Positions 44,736 through 56,300 of a DNA stretch of 64,000 nucleotides are shown piece by piece (positions within the stretch are counted from its first letter, which is position 1; every line of letters starts with the position of its first letter). The DNA is from Hygrocybe punicea (lineage: Eukaryota > Basidiomycota > Agaricomycetes > Agaricales > Hygrophoraceae). The DNA lies in contig OY744469.1 in the NCBI GenBank assembly GCA_963556145.1, positions 4,188,767-4,252,766 on the forward strand. Reading direction: 5' to 3'. The position numbers and the translations under genes are program-made. The notes beneath the pieces were generated by a model that searched no databases, was not told the DNA's origin, and saw only the letters and a program-made list of their open reading frames with translations.

Positions 44736-46131
44736 TAGTGATGCCGAAGTTCGGTTCGGAACCGATCCGAACCCGGTTTGAACCGCAAACTGAACCAGAA
44801 GTTCGGTTCTGGTTCAGCCATTTGGCTGAACTAAACCGCTGGTTCAGTTTGCGGTTCTGGCACTGACATGCGGTTCAAACCGTGTTCAAATGCGGTTCAA
44901 ACCGCGAACCGTAATGTATAGTTACCTACGTAGATACTCATTTAGATACTTAATTTTTCACATTTTTTTCTATGCAGTCGCGTGAACTTAGGTCATGTGA
45001 CCTTAAACATACGCACGAAACACTAACTTGAACGTTACTCAACAACCACGGTAAGTAACGGCCTGATACTATATTTTACTGACATTTTATTACATAGAAC
45101 AGCCCCCCGTGGCCCACCTTGACCGCATAAAGAAGGCGCCCGCGGTCAACTCCACCCAACAACCTCCCTCGCGTTCCAACGCGAGTCGGAGTGAATCGAT
45201 GGCAGCAGCGGCAGCAGCAGCAATGGCAGTGGCAACACCACATACCACCACCCCGACAACGATGACGACGACGACGACGATGACGGCCAAATGACGACGA
45301 CGACGATGGCCAAATGACCGCAACAACAGCAGCAGCAGCAGCAGCAGCAGCAACGGCAACGGCAACAGCAGCAGCAGCGCAGCGGCAACGGCAGCAGCAG
45401 CGGCAACGGCAACAGCAGCAGCAGCAGCAGCAGCAGTGCAGCGGCAATGGCAACAGCAGCAGCAGCAGCGGCAGCGGCAACGGCAGCAGCAGCAGCAGCA
45501 GCAGAGCAACACCGGCGGCAGCAGCCAGGTACGTCCCCCAAATCCAGTCCCAACGACATTGGCTAACGAGGGGAATGGACGAGGCGACGACGAAGACCCA
45601 CCTCACGAACACGCCCTAGCCACGTCAATTGACATGCGGACGCCCATAGGAAGTCCCCAGCCCCATCCAACCTCGCGAAAACAGACGGAGCGCGTCAATT
45701 GACGTGCCCCGTTCTTCGCGAGGTCATCAGCACACGCGGACGCCCATGGAAAGTCCCTGGCCCCATCCAACCTCGTGAAAACAGACGGAGTGTGTCAATT
45801 GACGTGTCCCCGTTCTTCGCGAGGTAGGTAGCACGCGCGGACGCCCATGGGAAGTGCCTGGCCCCAACCCAACCTCGCAAAAACAGATGGAGCCCCCCCA
45901 TCTACCTTGTGAGGGTGACAGCCGCGTCAATTGATGCGCGTCTGGCCCGCGCGAGGTATTTGGAGGTGGGTTCGTGGTTCGAACCGCGTTTGAACGCAGA
46001 CCGAACGCCGTGAAACCGTTTGACATGGTTCTGGTTCGGGTTTGGCATTTCGCTGAACCAAACCATCAGTTCCGGTTCTGGTTTTTCAAAAATAGTGAAA
46101 AACTGGACCGAACCGAACTTCGGCAACACTA
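44736..46131. mobile_element. Non-autonomous hAT-like element, family X, copy 3
   Basis: Ends TAGTGATGCCGAAGTTCGGT and CCGAACTTCGGCAACACTA, with perfect duplications CGCAATTG at 44728-44735 and 46132-46139. Shared family parts: GGTTC/GAACC subterminal words, GGTCATGTGACC, an intron-like stretch (GGTAAGTAACG..TTTACTGACATTTT near 45049-45085), and CAG/CAA/GAC trinucleotide arrays at 45200-45510. After these come four copies of a GCGTCAATTGACGTG-type palindromic segment between 45615 and 45945. Poly-residue frames here are not genes. Confidence 0.92.
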
Positions 46132-46380
46132 CGCAATTGTGAGATTGAATTTTTCACAATCATATATTAATACCAGACTGACTCTGCTGTAGCTTCGATG
46201 CGATGTTGATTATGACAGGTTACCGTTGACCTCCAAATTCTTCAAAGCTGATCAAGTTATCTGCTCAAAAGTTGGGCCTATGTCTCATGATTACAACACT
46301 CATAGTGCCACCCCAGGCTGGCCAGAGTCATGGTGCAGCCAACTTGGGCTTGGCGAAGTGGAGCTGACAGGCCTGAGGAA

Positions 46381-48518
46381 TAAGGTTGACCAAGGGTTGA
46401 CATATGTGATAGGGTAAGATTGTCCAAGGGTTTTGAAGGGTTTGTTCTTGAATCATTATCTATTGCACATAGTGATAGAAACTTGGTGGGAATTTCAAAG
46501 AGTTACATATACTCTAGTTTCTCTCCAAAATTTAGGTCAGATTTCTTCAGTAGTTATTGTGCAATTTGTTACGTTTCCAACTCCGCTTCCAACCCCGATG
46601 CCCATTCCGTTACCCACCATGACGATTCTGCACTGCACACCTTCCTTTTTCATTTCTTTTTGTCCTTTGTCTTCCTTTCAACGTCATTGTTTCTTCATTT
46701 GGACATCCTTGTATTTTCTTATTCTTGTTCTCTTTTTGCCCCTTCTTCTAGAACAATCCAGACCGACCATGGACATCTCCCACGTGACCTTGTTGTACCC
46801 GAATAGTCTCCTTGCCGATGGACATCACCGACATTGTCTTTTCCCTTCGATATCTTGTTTACGCTATCCCACGACAAACTGATCACAATGGCTGTACTCC
46901 CGACACAGCTCATTACCGTAATTGTTATTGGCAGCATTGCCATCACCTTCCTGATCGGTTTCTACCTTGTTATGATCTATCTTTGGCATCAGCACCGAAA
47001 CCCTTCCGCCATTGATACTTCTGACTTCCACCTCGACAATATATCGACACATAATTGACAATTGCCATTCCCGGATATTTGGTTTCCATATTCGTACCCT
47101 GTACCCACCATTATCCTCCCTGATGATCCGACGACATTCCTCACCTGCATGCGAACTCTGAACAATCCCCAATCACAAGACATTTCACTGTTCTCTCCAA
47201 TCCGACCATCGCCGGAGCATACTCTTTTGGACTTCGACCACAGACCATACGACTTCCCAAACAGTGAACCAACCCCTATCGTATATTGTTCGCACGACAC
47301 CGCTTCAATGCAGTACCCGACGACTTGTTCCCACAGCTTGTCACTCATGCCATGACTCGAAACCTGGACCCACGTTCATTTATCCTTTTCCATCCATAAT
47401 CTTGATACCTCCCACACTCATTTACAATGATACCCTTTCTTGGACAAATACCGACATCAGGTGGACCACATTGTTCCACACACAGGACAAGACACCGCCC
47501 CTCGATACGTCATTGACACAGACATTGTCATCCGGTACAGCTTATGCTGTTCACATGTCTGACCTCGACTAGCCCACTGTCCTAGTTGGTTTTTTCCTCT
47601 ATACATTCCTTCATTTTCTTTCATACCAACCTTGCCACTATATCCACGCTACCTCAAGACACTCTCATCACCAACCCCACACTGGATGATACCCATCTTC
47701 GACCCGACCGTGCAATGCACTTGCCAAACTGCACACTTGCCCGTTACAGCAAGTGTAGACCCCGAATTGGCAATTCTGCATGTCACATGATCCAATGACA
47801 AATCATTCGAGTCATCCGGACCTCTTCTATCCTCAATGACACCCGGGCCTCCAGTTGGATCGCGAGAACATCGACATGAGGACGCCTCATGTACACCTCA
47901 TGGTGAACACATGGTAGAGTTGGACATGTTGTGGCTTCATGGTTGTATTTCTATTTACCTCCCCTCAAGACCAGTCACTATATATACTGTTCTTGTTGTT
48001 GGTTCGGACTTTTTCTTCTTTTCCTTTCTTTACGTTTAGTCTGGTTCTTGGGGCAGACTCATCTTGTTTTGGGTAACCCCCACGGCTCGCAATGACATTA
48101 GACCTTGACCCCCCCTTCTTAGCAGTGTTGTCTTAGCTATAAGCAACAATGAAAGCTGCTGTTCTCTCCTCTGGAAGCCGATCCCCTGTTAAGTTGATTG
48201 TTGCCGGAGCCCGCTGCAGAAGCGATCCGTAACACAATTCCATTTTCAAAAAGGAGTGTTTTTCAAAACCCCTCAGGGGTCCGGGTTTTTCAACCCCTCA
48301 GGGTTTTTGAAAACACTCCTTTTTGAAAATGGAATTGCACAATAACTACTGAAGAAATCTGACCTAAATTTTGGAGAGAAACTAGAGCATATGTAACTCT
48401 TTGAAATTCCCACCAAGTTTCTATCACTATGTGCAATAGATAATGATTCAAGAACAAACCCTTCAAAACCCTTGGAAAATCTTACCCTATCACATATGTC
48501 AACCCTTGGTCAACCTTA
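46381..48518. mobile_element. Foldback element C with 8-bp TSD, split by an LTR
   Basis: Ends TAAGGTTGACCAAGGGTTGA and its complement; flanks CTGAGGAA at 46373-46380 and 48519-48526 are identical. The arms are about 185 bp outside the LTR and continue on the right side into a second hairpin (48235-48334, CCATTTTCAAAAAGGAGTG). Without the LTR at 46567-48234 this is a 470-bp, almost fully palindromic element. Confidence 0.9.
46567..48234. mobile_element. Long solo LTR-like unit, 1668 bp, 5-bp TSD
   Basis: Starts TGTTACGTTTCC and ends GATCCGTAACA (TGTTACG/CGTAACA symmetry, TG..CA ends). Perfect CAATT duplications flank it at 46562-46566 and 48235-48239. A TATA-like ACTATATATACTG lies near 47967. 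Open frames inside are short and C-rich (46433-46882, 47062-47355), with no reverse transcriptase. It is best read as a solo LTR of unusual length or a tiny non-autonomous LTR element. Confidence 0.75.
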
Positions 48519-48799
48519 CTGAGGAAGCTGGGATTCCAGGTAGGTGACAAACTGGATGATGCATTGGTCCCACCACCAATGTGGAAGGATGCCGGCTTTC
48601 TTCCTCTTGAATGGAATTGTGTGTGGGAGGCTGACAGAAAGTGGCATAAAAAGGCTAAGCAGCGCTCACAAATAACTTTCTTGTTCACACATTCTTGCTT
48701 CTTGTTGTGCCACATCTTGCTCAATCACTCATTATTGCTCTTGTTATCAATGTTGCTCTGACTGCGTAGAAATAATTTTTAGCACATGAATACATGTTT

Positions 48800-49900
48800 T
48801 TACAAGTATCCACTATGTGCAAACCACTGCCTTGCCTTATCGGCAGTTACTGCCGTTATACATGCATCAACCAAGTCATGTTCAGGATACTCGCTCATTT
48901 GAATTGATCTCCATCGACGTCGTAGAAGAGCTTTGACTAAGAACAGTAACTTTTTTAGCTCTGAATAATCATTAAGAAATTAATCAACATACCACAGCTG
49001 AAACTTTCCTCAATAGGATTTAGATCAGGTGAATAGGGTGGTAAGAACAATAGGACACAACCTGCGAGATGGGTCAACACGCATTAATTGAGTCAACCTA
49101 CACATACCAGCTGCCTCTACTGCTAAGCGTAGAGCCTCACTTTTATGTGTCGAGCAATTGTCCATAACCAAAATGCTTCGATTCCCAGGAAATCTGTTTG
49201 TTACCGGCAACTGGCAAATATCAGAGGAGATATAGCTGGTGTATGATATGCTTACCACTTCCTTGAGGACAAAGTCATAATATTCCGCACCATCAATTGA
49301 TCCTTCAACAACTCGGACAGCAGGATATCCATCGAGAGTAAGGGCAGGCAGAATGCTGTACCATACACCCCTGTCCAATGGAACAACCTCCATTGCATGC
49401 TCCCCTGCCATTGCACGCCCATATCTGCGAAAGACCATCTGATTATCTTTACTTGACTCATCAAGGAAGATAAGTTGCTCAGCAGTAAAATTCTGCAGCA
49501 CATCATGTAGCCAAGCCTCCCAGGCCTGATTATCCCATTCAGCTGCTGCCTTTTGAAGTAATTTGTATGTGAGACCGGCATCCAAAAGATTTTGGCAAAG
49601 GGCACTGTTCAAAATGGGCTGATCGTGATAGATAGCAAGCCACTCGGAGAGTTCATCTAGATAGAGTGACGGGGAATCAAGAATGAGTGCCTTCAAGTCA
49701 CCGAGCATTGTAGAATTGAGCAGACACCTTCTTCCATGGGTCACAGAAGTAGGTGAAACCATTCCCTGTCGTTCATAATTGTCTTTCCAGTGAGTGATTG
49801 AGACACCGAGAGATTCAACGATGTCGTCCATATCCCAGCCTTCCAGCAGTAGCTGCAATGCTCGTTGTTTCATATCAGAGCTGATATGGTGGTAAACCAT
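48800..49900 (-). CDS. Tc1/mariner-type DDE transposase, apparently intact
   Basis: Four exons (49900-49256, 49210-49108, 49061-48993, 48936-48800) join in phase to 317 residues. The N-terminus is a helix-turn-helix (MKQRALQLLLEGWDMDDIVE) for binding the terminal repeats. Catalytic residues are visible: FLDESS (D147), VMDNCSTH (D232) and PYSPDLNPIEES (E267), giving the DD34E spacing of Tc1-type enzymes. A WLAIYHDQPILNSAL segment suits the second DNA-binding helix bundle. Gene and terminal repeats agree in position (the start codon is about 107 bp inside the right end). No stop or frameshift was found, so the protein may be functional despite the many insertions in the neighbouring gene. Confidence 0.9.
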
Positions 49901-50251
49901 GGCGAACGAGTGGTATTAAGAGAGGGAATGATTTTTTGATTTCTTTTGATTTTTTTGATTTTTTTCGCGTGTTTTGAACCGTGGGACAAGAATTTCCGAA
50001 TCAGCTGTAGTTGTCGTTCTCACGCCAGCCAAATCCGGTCAGTTCGTTGGTATTCATTTTCATTCACTGATAGTCGTTGACAGCTCTCACAAGTCTCTCT
50101 AAATCAATACAAATCCTCGGACTCTTCACTGGGCATGAGAGGCGATGCCACTCATTGAGAATTGAAATAAAAATTTGCATGCTAGGTCATAAAAGTCATA
50201 CAAAGGTTTTGACACTTTTGCTGATGTCTAACCAGACAAATTGACGCTATC

Positions 50252-52216
50252 ATGAAACTGCACGATTTCCTCGTTGAACACGCAAAGTTTCCATTTCCTC
50301 GTCCCGATGAATGTCGAACCGCAGGTACTACCGATATATCCATATTTGAAGTTGGGTTGCTCGAGAGAGAGTGGAAGGCCGGGCATGCTGTGCGAGACGA
50401 TACTCTGGTTCAGAAACTCTGCCGGACGCTCAAGAACATCCTTGGCGACACTCCTGTAGCAGCGGGTGATGAAAATTATCTTCTGTCGCGTTTTTCCCCT
50501 AAATTACATGTCGATGAGGGTGGTATAGAAGATCGAGCGTGGGCTAGGAATCCAAGCGAAACTCATGTACGTTTTCACCTTCTCCCAAGGCAGAGCAATT
50601 CGGACTAACTCTTCAGATAGAGTCGCTTGTTATTAGACAAAGGATTTTTCGATGCCGCGCGCCGCTGTTTGGGGAAATATAATCAGTATCGTTTCGAAAC
50701 CACGTTGGAACACTCGGTCGAAGGTGCTCGCTCTAAGGTTGACTACGTTGCGTTAGTGGACGATGAACCGACGGCGCTCTGCGATGCAAAATCACCGTCG
50801 GTCATGAAGAAAGCTGGAGGGTTGCTCCCGCAGCACGGCATCGAGTTGACATGGGTTCGCGATCAGACTCTCTTACCGAAACTTCTTTCTAAGGTGAGTG
50901 TGCTTTTGCTGTCTGTTATAACATTGTTTTCAAAGACGTCTGTGCAGGCCGCATTGTACTTGGGCTTGAGACACATGGAATGGTTGTTTCTATCCTGCCA
51001 CAACTACTGGATTGTGTGCCGTCTTGTGAGGGATGACGACCACCCCTATCTTGCGTACTCGCCAAAAATCAGTATTCAAGACTCGTCGGAGCCTTTTCGA
51101 GCTTTCCTCGGTGCCATTTTATCTGTTGTCAAGGATGCTCCTGTCGACCCTAGTGTGTATAGCCCAGATATGGAACTTGATACTATCGCGGAAGAAGACG
51201 ACGACGAAGGTCCCTTACCTGAAGATGACATCGACGACGGTTCGGGAGACTATCGGGGCAGCTCAGACGGAGGTGTCACCACCACCAAGCCAGCCACCCG
51301 TAACCGTGTGCATGATGGGGATAAGAATACTGAGTCTGAACTAATGGTTCGTCAATTCTGTGGCAGACATTTATTATCGTTCGGCTTGCTTATCTACTTA
51401 TAGGCTACTTCATCTTCCCCGAATTCGCCTGAGTATTTACAAATATGGGTTCATCTTCATGGCATGTCAAACAACACGCTCCTCCTCCCGCAATGCGCTA
51501 GGAGCGGCAAAGAGCACCTCTGGCTTACCCGATTTGTGGCATCAGGGTCGACTGGCAATGTCTGGGAATGCCGTTTTGATAACTGTAACGACTTGTTCGC
51601 CGTGAAGGTCGTCGAGGTGTTAAGCACGTCTGATGCGGACAGTCGACAACGCCTTCGTAATGAGTTCAACGTTTACCTTACTTTGGACAAGGCATATCAA
51701 TCTGGTCTATTACACGATCGCATCGCTCCACATTGCTATGGTGCATTTCAGGGTAAACGTGTGGATGTTCTCATCCTTGATTTATGTGATAGCATTCTGA
51801 ATGATTGGGAAGAGCTCAGCGCTCCTGAGCGGTAAGCAGTAACGATCATACCGAAATAATTGCTCTTGCTGACGAACCATGATTTCCTGCAGATCGCAAG
51901 TATACAAGTTGGTACAAGACCTCCATCGTGTTGGAATAGCCCATGGAGACCTCGAACCCCGGAATATCGCACGTACTCGTGGAGGTGGCTTCTGTCTCAT
52001 CGATTTTTCAGAGAGTAGGACGCACGTCTGCAAGGAGACTAAGGTACGATATTTGACCGCTTCACTCTCTTAGTTGCTTACTTGTAAATACAGGCCAGCG
52101 AAATGGGCACCCGGGCTGCTCTACCCCCACATCAGCTGTGTTCCGAACTGCAAACACTGCAACACTGCTTGGGGAAACGACAGCCCCTTCGAGCTGATCA
52201 TGTAAATTTGGGTTGA
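50252..52216 (+). CDS. Fusion of a possible PD-(D/E)XK-like domain and a kinase-like domain
   Basis: Six exons (50252-50566, 50621-50893, 50948-51346, 51404-51831, 51893-52043, 52094-52216) join in phase to 562 residues. Residues 106-240 contain a segment ARSKVDYVALVDDEPTALCD followed by AKSP; D146 with D160-A-K162 resembles the catalytic core of PD-(D/E)XK nucleases. After an acidic linker (residues 260-300) comes a kinase-like domain: glycine loop SGSTGNVW (377-383), AVKVVEV with K397, HGDLEPRNI (489-497) and IDFSES (508-513, in place of DFG). The protein ends about 50 residues later, without a full C-lobe. Such nuclease-kinase pairings occur in Crinkler-type effector families of fungi. The kinase call is firm, the nuclease is tentative, and the role is unknown. 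Confidence 0.82.
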
Positions 52217-52384
52217 AAGGCAGTGTGCAACAGGTATTTGTTACTTCACTTCAGGTTATTGTACGATTCTAGTTAGAATTAATGAGAATACCAAAAAACA
52301 ATACAATATTCCCTTTCAACATGCCCATATTGAGCACTAGTATTCTCTTTTCCATAGCATAGGGTATCCTATGGCACTATGCTT

Positions 52385-52450
52385 TAGTATAGAGGAGTAC
52401 AGTAGGAGTACAGTAGGAGTACAGTGGGAGTACAATGGGAGTACAAGGGT
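52385..52450 (+). repeat. 11-bp minisatellite (GGAGTACAGTA)n
   Basis: About six tandem copies of GGAGTACAGTA/GGAGTACAATG lie 170 bp after the kinase-like gene. Confidence 0.85.
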
Positions 52451-52499
52451 CCTACTATATAAGGTGTCCTCCTGTCCTCTCTGTCCTCCCTGTAAATCC

Positions 52500-52832
52500 A
52501 CTGATATTTCAAGGAATATTGACAAGCAGAATATTAGGCAGTTTTGCAATAATGTGGTGAGGATCCCTGGTGGAATTTTCATTAGTTTTTGGATTTCTGC
52601 ATTGAGTGCAGTGGTGGCACTTACCAATCATATAGAACACATCTTCCAAATCAACAACATGTTGTGGGCATGTGTAGCCATGACAGCAGAGATGTGCACT
52701 AAAGTTGAGACATTTTAGACCACCTTCAACAAGGCGATCAGGGTCCCAATAAAACCAGCAGTGATTGTATAGCTGAGATGGATGTGGTTTGTTTGACCTG
52801 TTCAGACAGAAAAAATTCGCCTGACAGGGCAA
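52500..52832 (-). pseudogene. Zinc-binding transposon protein fragment (DUF6729-like)
   Basis: The minus strand gives HCWFYWDPDRLVEGGLKCLN, then HLCCHGYTCP, VVDLEDVFYMIGKCHHCTQC and RNPKTN. CXXC pairs around VDLED and a CXXC-RNPK motif match a domain I know from unnamed agaricomycete transposon proteins (DUF6729, from memory). Neither a start nor the rest of the protein is present. Confidence 0.5.
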
Positions 52833-52969
52833 CCAGAATGTATGAAGATTCTCATACAGACATGGCTTGGAACCAGAGGGTGTCTGTTTCAGTAGACCCA
52901 GTCGTTTTGGTTAACCCAATCGCAGATATAGTTGCAAAAGGTAGGTACACAAAGCGCAGTTGCTTGCTG

Positions 52970-53065
52970 GGGGGGTAGGTTAACCCAAAGGACAGCTCTT
53001 GCTGGGGAAATGTAGAGGGGTAGGTTGACCCAGGTACAGCTCTTGCTGGTGAAGCAGGGCCAGCT
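52970..53065 (+). repeat. Imperfect tandem repeat, unit about 55 bp
   Basis: GGGGTAGGTTAACCCAAAGG (near 52973) and GGGGTAGGTTGACCCAGGTA (near 53018), each followed by CAGCTCTTGCTGG, form two imperfect copies between the transposon relics. Confidence 0.6.
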
Positions 53066-53350
53066 ATTGCTGCAGCATTGGATTGCATCAGGACATACAC
53101 TTCCAATCAATACTGTCTTCATTTCAGTGATCATTTCCTGCCTTTGACTCTCAACACACAATCATGGCACTCACAGTCATCATTTCCTTCAGTTCAGTGG
53201 GCATACAGCAGTGCTACGCATGAGAAACTTCCAGCTCCTAACTACTAATCAAACATATCATCTTCCATCTCTGATACAGCATCATCATCCTCCTCTTCAA
53301 TCTCCTGCCTGATTATCCTCTCAGAATTGCACAATCTCCCCTCCAGATAT

Positions 53351-56300
53351 TCATTCAGTAGCCATCCCATGTGATGACAAAAACGGATACCAATCATCAG
53401 CAAACCGTCTAGCCATAGGGTCCAAAATGGCTGCTTGTTTGCAGGAGTATGCCACCAAACCCTCCCTCACATCTTCTCTTGCATTGTGTTGCAATCTTTC
53501 CTGATCCATCCACCACTGTCTTTTCCATTTCAAAAACCACAGCACACAGCGCATCTCCTCAAGCAACAAAGTGACGTCCTCAGACCAACGGGCAGCCCGA
53601 GCACCTGATTTTGACCACTCAACCAGCAAACCTGTTACATGTCAGATAGTTATATGTATATTAAGACTGATGACTTACTATCCCCCACCTCCTCCCCACT
53701 GGCAGCTGTGTTCATGTTCTGGGAATCTGACTTTACCATCCAAATCCAGGACAATTCCCTTCTCCCCTCACTTTCATCATCCTTGCCTCACCCAGGACCT
53801 TTCACATGCTCTGCCTTTAGTTCAAGCAATCTCTCTGACCATTATCCAGTTGGATCTAGTCTTTTCAGAGCAGTCCATGCAGATTGATATCACTCAACAC
53901 ACCGTCCAATCTTTTCTTTGAACCTTGCAATTATTGATCAGGCCCTAGTGTTGGCATGCTGTCTTGGTCCAAGTTGACTAAATTTGTAGTCCCAGAGTCC
54001 AAGCATGACACGTAACAGTCGTTGAAGCTTCACTAGAGCATCATCTGCTTGTGCAAGGCGTAATCGTTTCTCCATCTCAATCAAATTTGCTGAGAGAATA
54101 TGACCTGCAGGAAATCCAGAAGGCAAGAGCAGTGGGATGCCTTCAGGATGTGAAACCTCACCCTCAGCCACTTTCTGCCTACCTCTCAGCTCAACCACAC
54201 CTGGCATGTAGATTGACTGAATCTCCTGCCAAATCATTATTCGCCGTTGCAGAGTGGTTTGTTTCTCCTGAAGCTCAGCAACCTGTAACAATGTTGCCTT
54301 TGAACATAGTTGCTGTTTAAGCAGACGTCTCAAACACATCATTAATTTTTTATCCAGTATACAATAAATCAAGCCACTTACTGCTGTTCTTCAAGCTCTA
54401 AGCCAGTCTGCAAAAACATGTTGGGTGAAACATCATGAATTGGAGCCAATCCTTTTTTGGCTTTCTCCAACTCCTCCCCTGCCAGCTCAAGCCTCACCTG
54501 AGCAAGAGTTGAAGCTGAAACCAATTAATAAGTATATTATTTCCCAACTCACACAGATGGCACACCTTTTCCAACCTCTTCATAGGGATTGGGTTTTTGG
54601 GGATCCAAATCCCAAGCATCTACCATAGCAGATCATCTTTCAACCACTTCAGGGTCAAACCCAGCTGTAAAGCAGCCATCTTTTTTATCTTCATCTTGAA
54701 TGACTGCTGAAGCTGCACCAAGAGTGACTTTCCTATAATAAATACATAGCAATTAGCATCCAATTGAAAATCTTCTCTGTTATCATACCCAAGTTTGTGA
54801 TCTTTCTCCAATTCCAAGCAGCTGCATGGTCATCAATAGTATCATGCCGAGCACCTCATGCTGACAGGATTGATATGTGCCCACCACTTCTCTGGCTCCT
54901 CTCCATTGGTCTGTGCAGAATAGCGAAGGAAGTTCAAAGAGAAATGTGTCTGACATTGAGATCCATGGCCGTAGATGTGAAATTTCGGTATCACAAACTT
55001 GAGACTCTCAACCAAGGCTGGTGGAGGCTGCATCCATGATGGGAGCTGCCCAATATGTCTCTTGAGGTTTTGGGACCATTGGCAGGCAATATCATAGGAA
55101 AATGAAAGTAACAACACCATAACCCCCACTAGGGATGACCATGCAATGAAGTCCATGTTAGCATACCTATAATTCCATCAGTTGATGATCAGCAAGCAGA
55201 AACATCACAAACCATTCTCCTTTCTGTAAATCACCCAATCCATTTTTTCGAACCAAACAGTGACGTGCACAAATTGCCCCACCAACACCAGTTGCCTTGT
55301 AGCCCTTCGAAAATTTGGTATTTGCATGGTCAACTGCATGCAAGTCAGATTCACAAAGATTCAGCTGTTAAGGTCTCACCAGGTTATATTTTTATTACCA
55401 TACATAAGATGAAACAAACCTCAGCTTGATACCCATACTTCTTGATATATTCTTTGTAAGATTTTTCTCCCACCCAGTAACCCCATCCATCACCGAGTGA
55501 AGGATCATTCTTGACTCGTTTATCCTTCGATTTTAGGCAAAAATTGGCGTCCAATGTGAGGATAAGGCAATACAGCCACCTTGCAAAGAGTTAGCCAGGT
55601 GAAGCATGAATGAAATGCTTAACTCACCGGATCCCAGGCAGAGCCTTCTCCCAGCCATTTGGGAGATTTTGACCAGGATGTGGGCATGCTGGACATTTGA
55701 CAGAACAATCACCTGGCTTCGTAGCAGCCACACCAAGAGGATCATGAGCATGCCCTGCACGCTTGAGCATTTTGAGGTGACACCAAATCCGAATGGCAGT
55801 CAGAAATTGTTCATAGCGGTCCTACGTGTTGAAAGGTCAGGGAAAAATGAAAAATGAAGTGGAGCTGGCACATACCTTTGTGTCAAGGAGGCCAGTATTG
55901 TCAGTTTTGTGGGCCAGCGAGAGATAGTAGTCGTAAGCCGACGTTTTACCCTGCAACATCAAGAGGTGAAAGGAATCAAGGACATTGAAGGTAAAAGCGC
56001 TGATCAGACGCATATGAGTTGGGGGGAGCAGGCCAGCGCAGAGCAATCGGACACGACTGGGTGAGCCTCCTGCAGTTCCATAGCAACCACAGAATTGGAC
56101 GTGAATGCTATGGATGCTGTTGATCACAACCATGGTGAAATTTTCAACTACATCGCCAGGGATCGGACAAGGATTGCCCTGGTGGCCAAGGTGCATCTTG
56201 ATGCCGAGAGACTTTAGCCAGGCATCTTCAAAGTGATTGCCAGTCCAATGCTGTATGATCCGTCAGACATCAAGTATTGCAGGTGAGACAGTGAGGTCTT

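Larger units (their letters stand above)
42689..48684 (+). pseudogene. Second gene of the Tc1-type element, split by insertions
   Basis: Starts MLTVAELRQLSDEQFQQMVD and DDDILKTDALIAETDCALAD with an acidic segment, donor GTAAGT at 42906, then a lysine-rich exon (KKRDQKRMADTTEANPPKHQ). Further exons give DKTTWPVFLDDDGQKCTYDG, DEQLQPIIEKLEEKYPVGAC, then HFELDHNRLTVWAHAI, SKFFKADQVICSKVG, PPPMWKDAGFLPLEW and a stop at about 48684. The order is collinear across three insertions. I know similar unnamed proteins next to transposons of agaricomycetes but no function. Whether it helps the transposase or is unrelated cargo cannot be told. Confidence 0.6.
42564..50007. mobile_element. Tc1/mariner-type transposon, 7444 bp, with nested insertions
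   Basis: Inverted termini begin CAGCTGATTCGGAAATTCTT and continue about 50 bp (through GTCCCACGGTTCAAAACACG). Each is flanked by TA (42562-42563 and 50008-50009), the target of Tc1/mariner transposases. The element carries two convergent genes: a plus-strand gene from 42689 and the transposase on the minus strand (48800-49900). Without its four nested insertions (43709-44531, 44736-46131, 46381-48518, and 46567-48234 inside the last) it would be about 3 kb. Confidence 0.9.

Noticed and set aside
45076..45619. Overlapping Leu/Cys/Ala-rich frames on both strands
   Set aside because: Trinucleotide repeat artefact inside family X copy 3.
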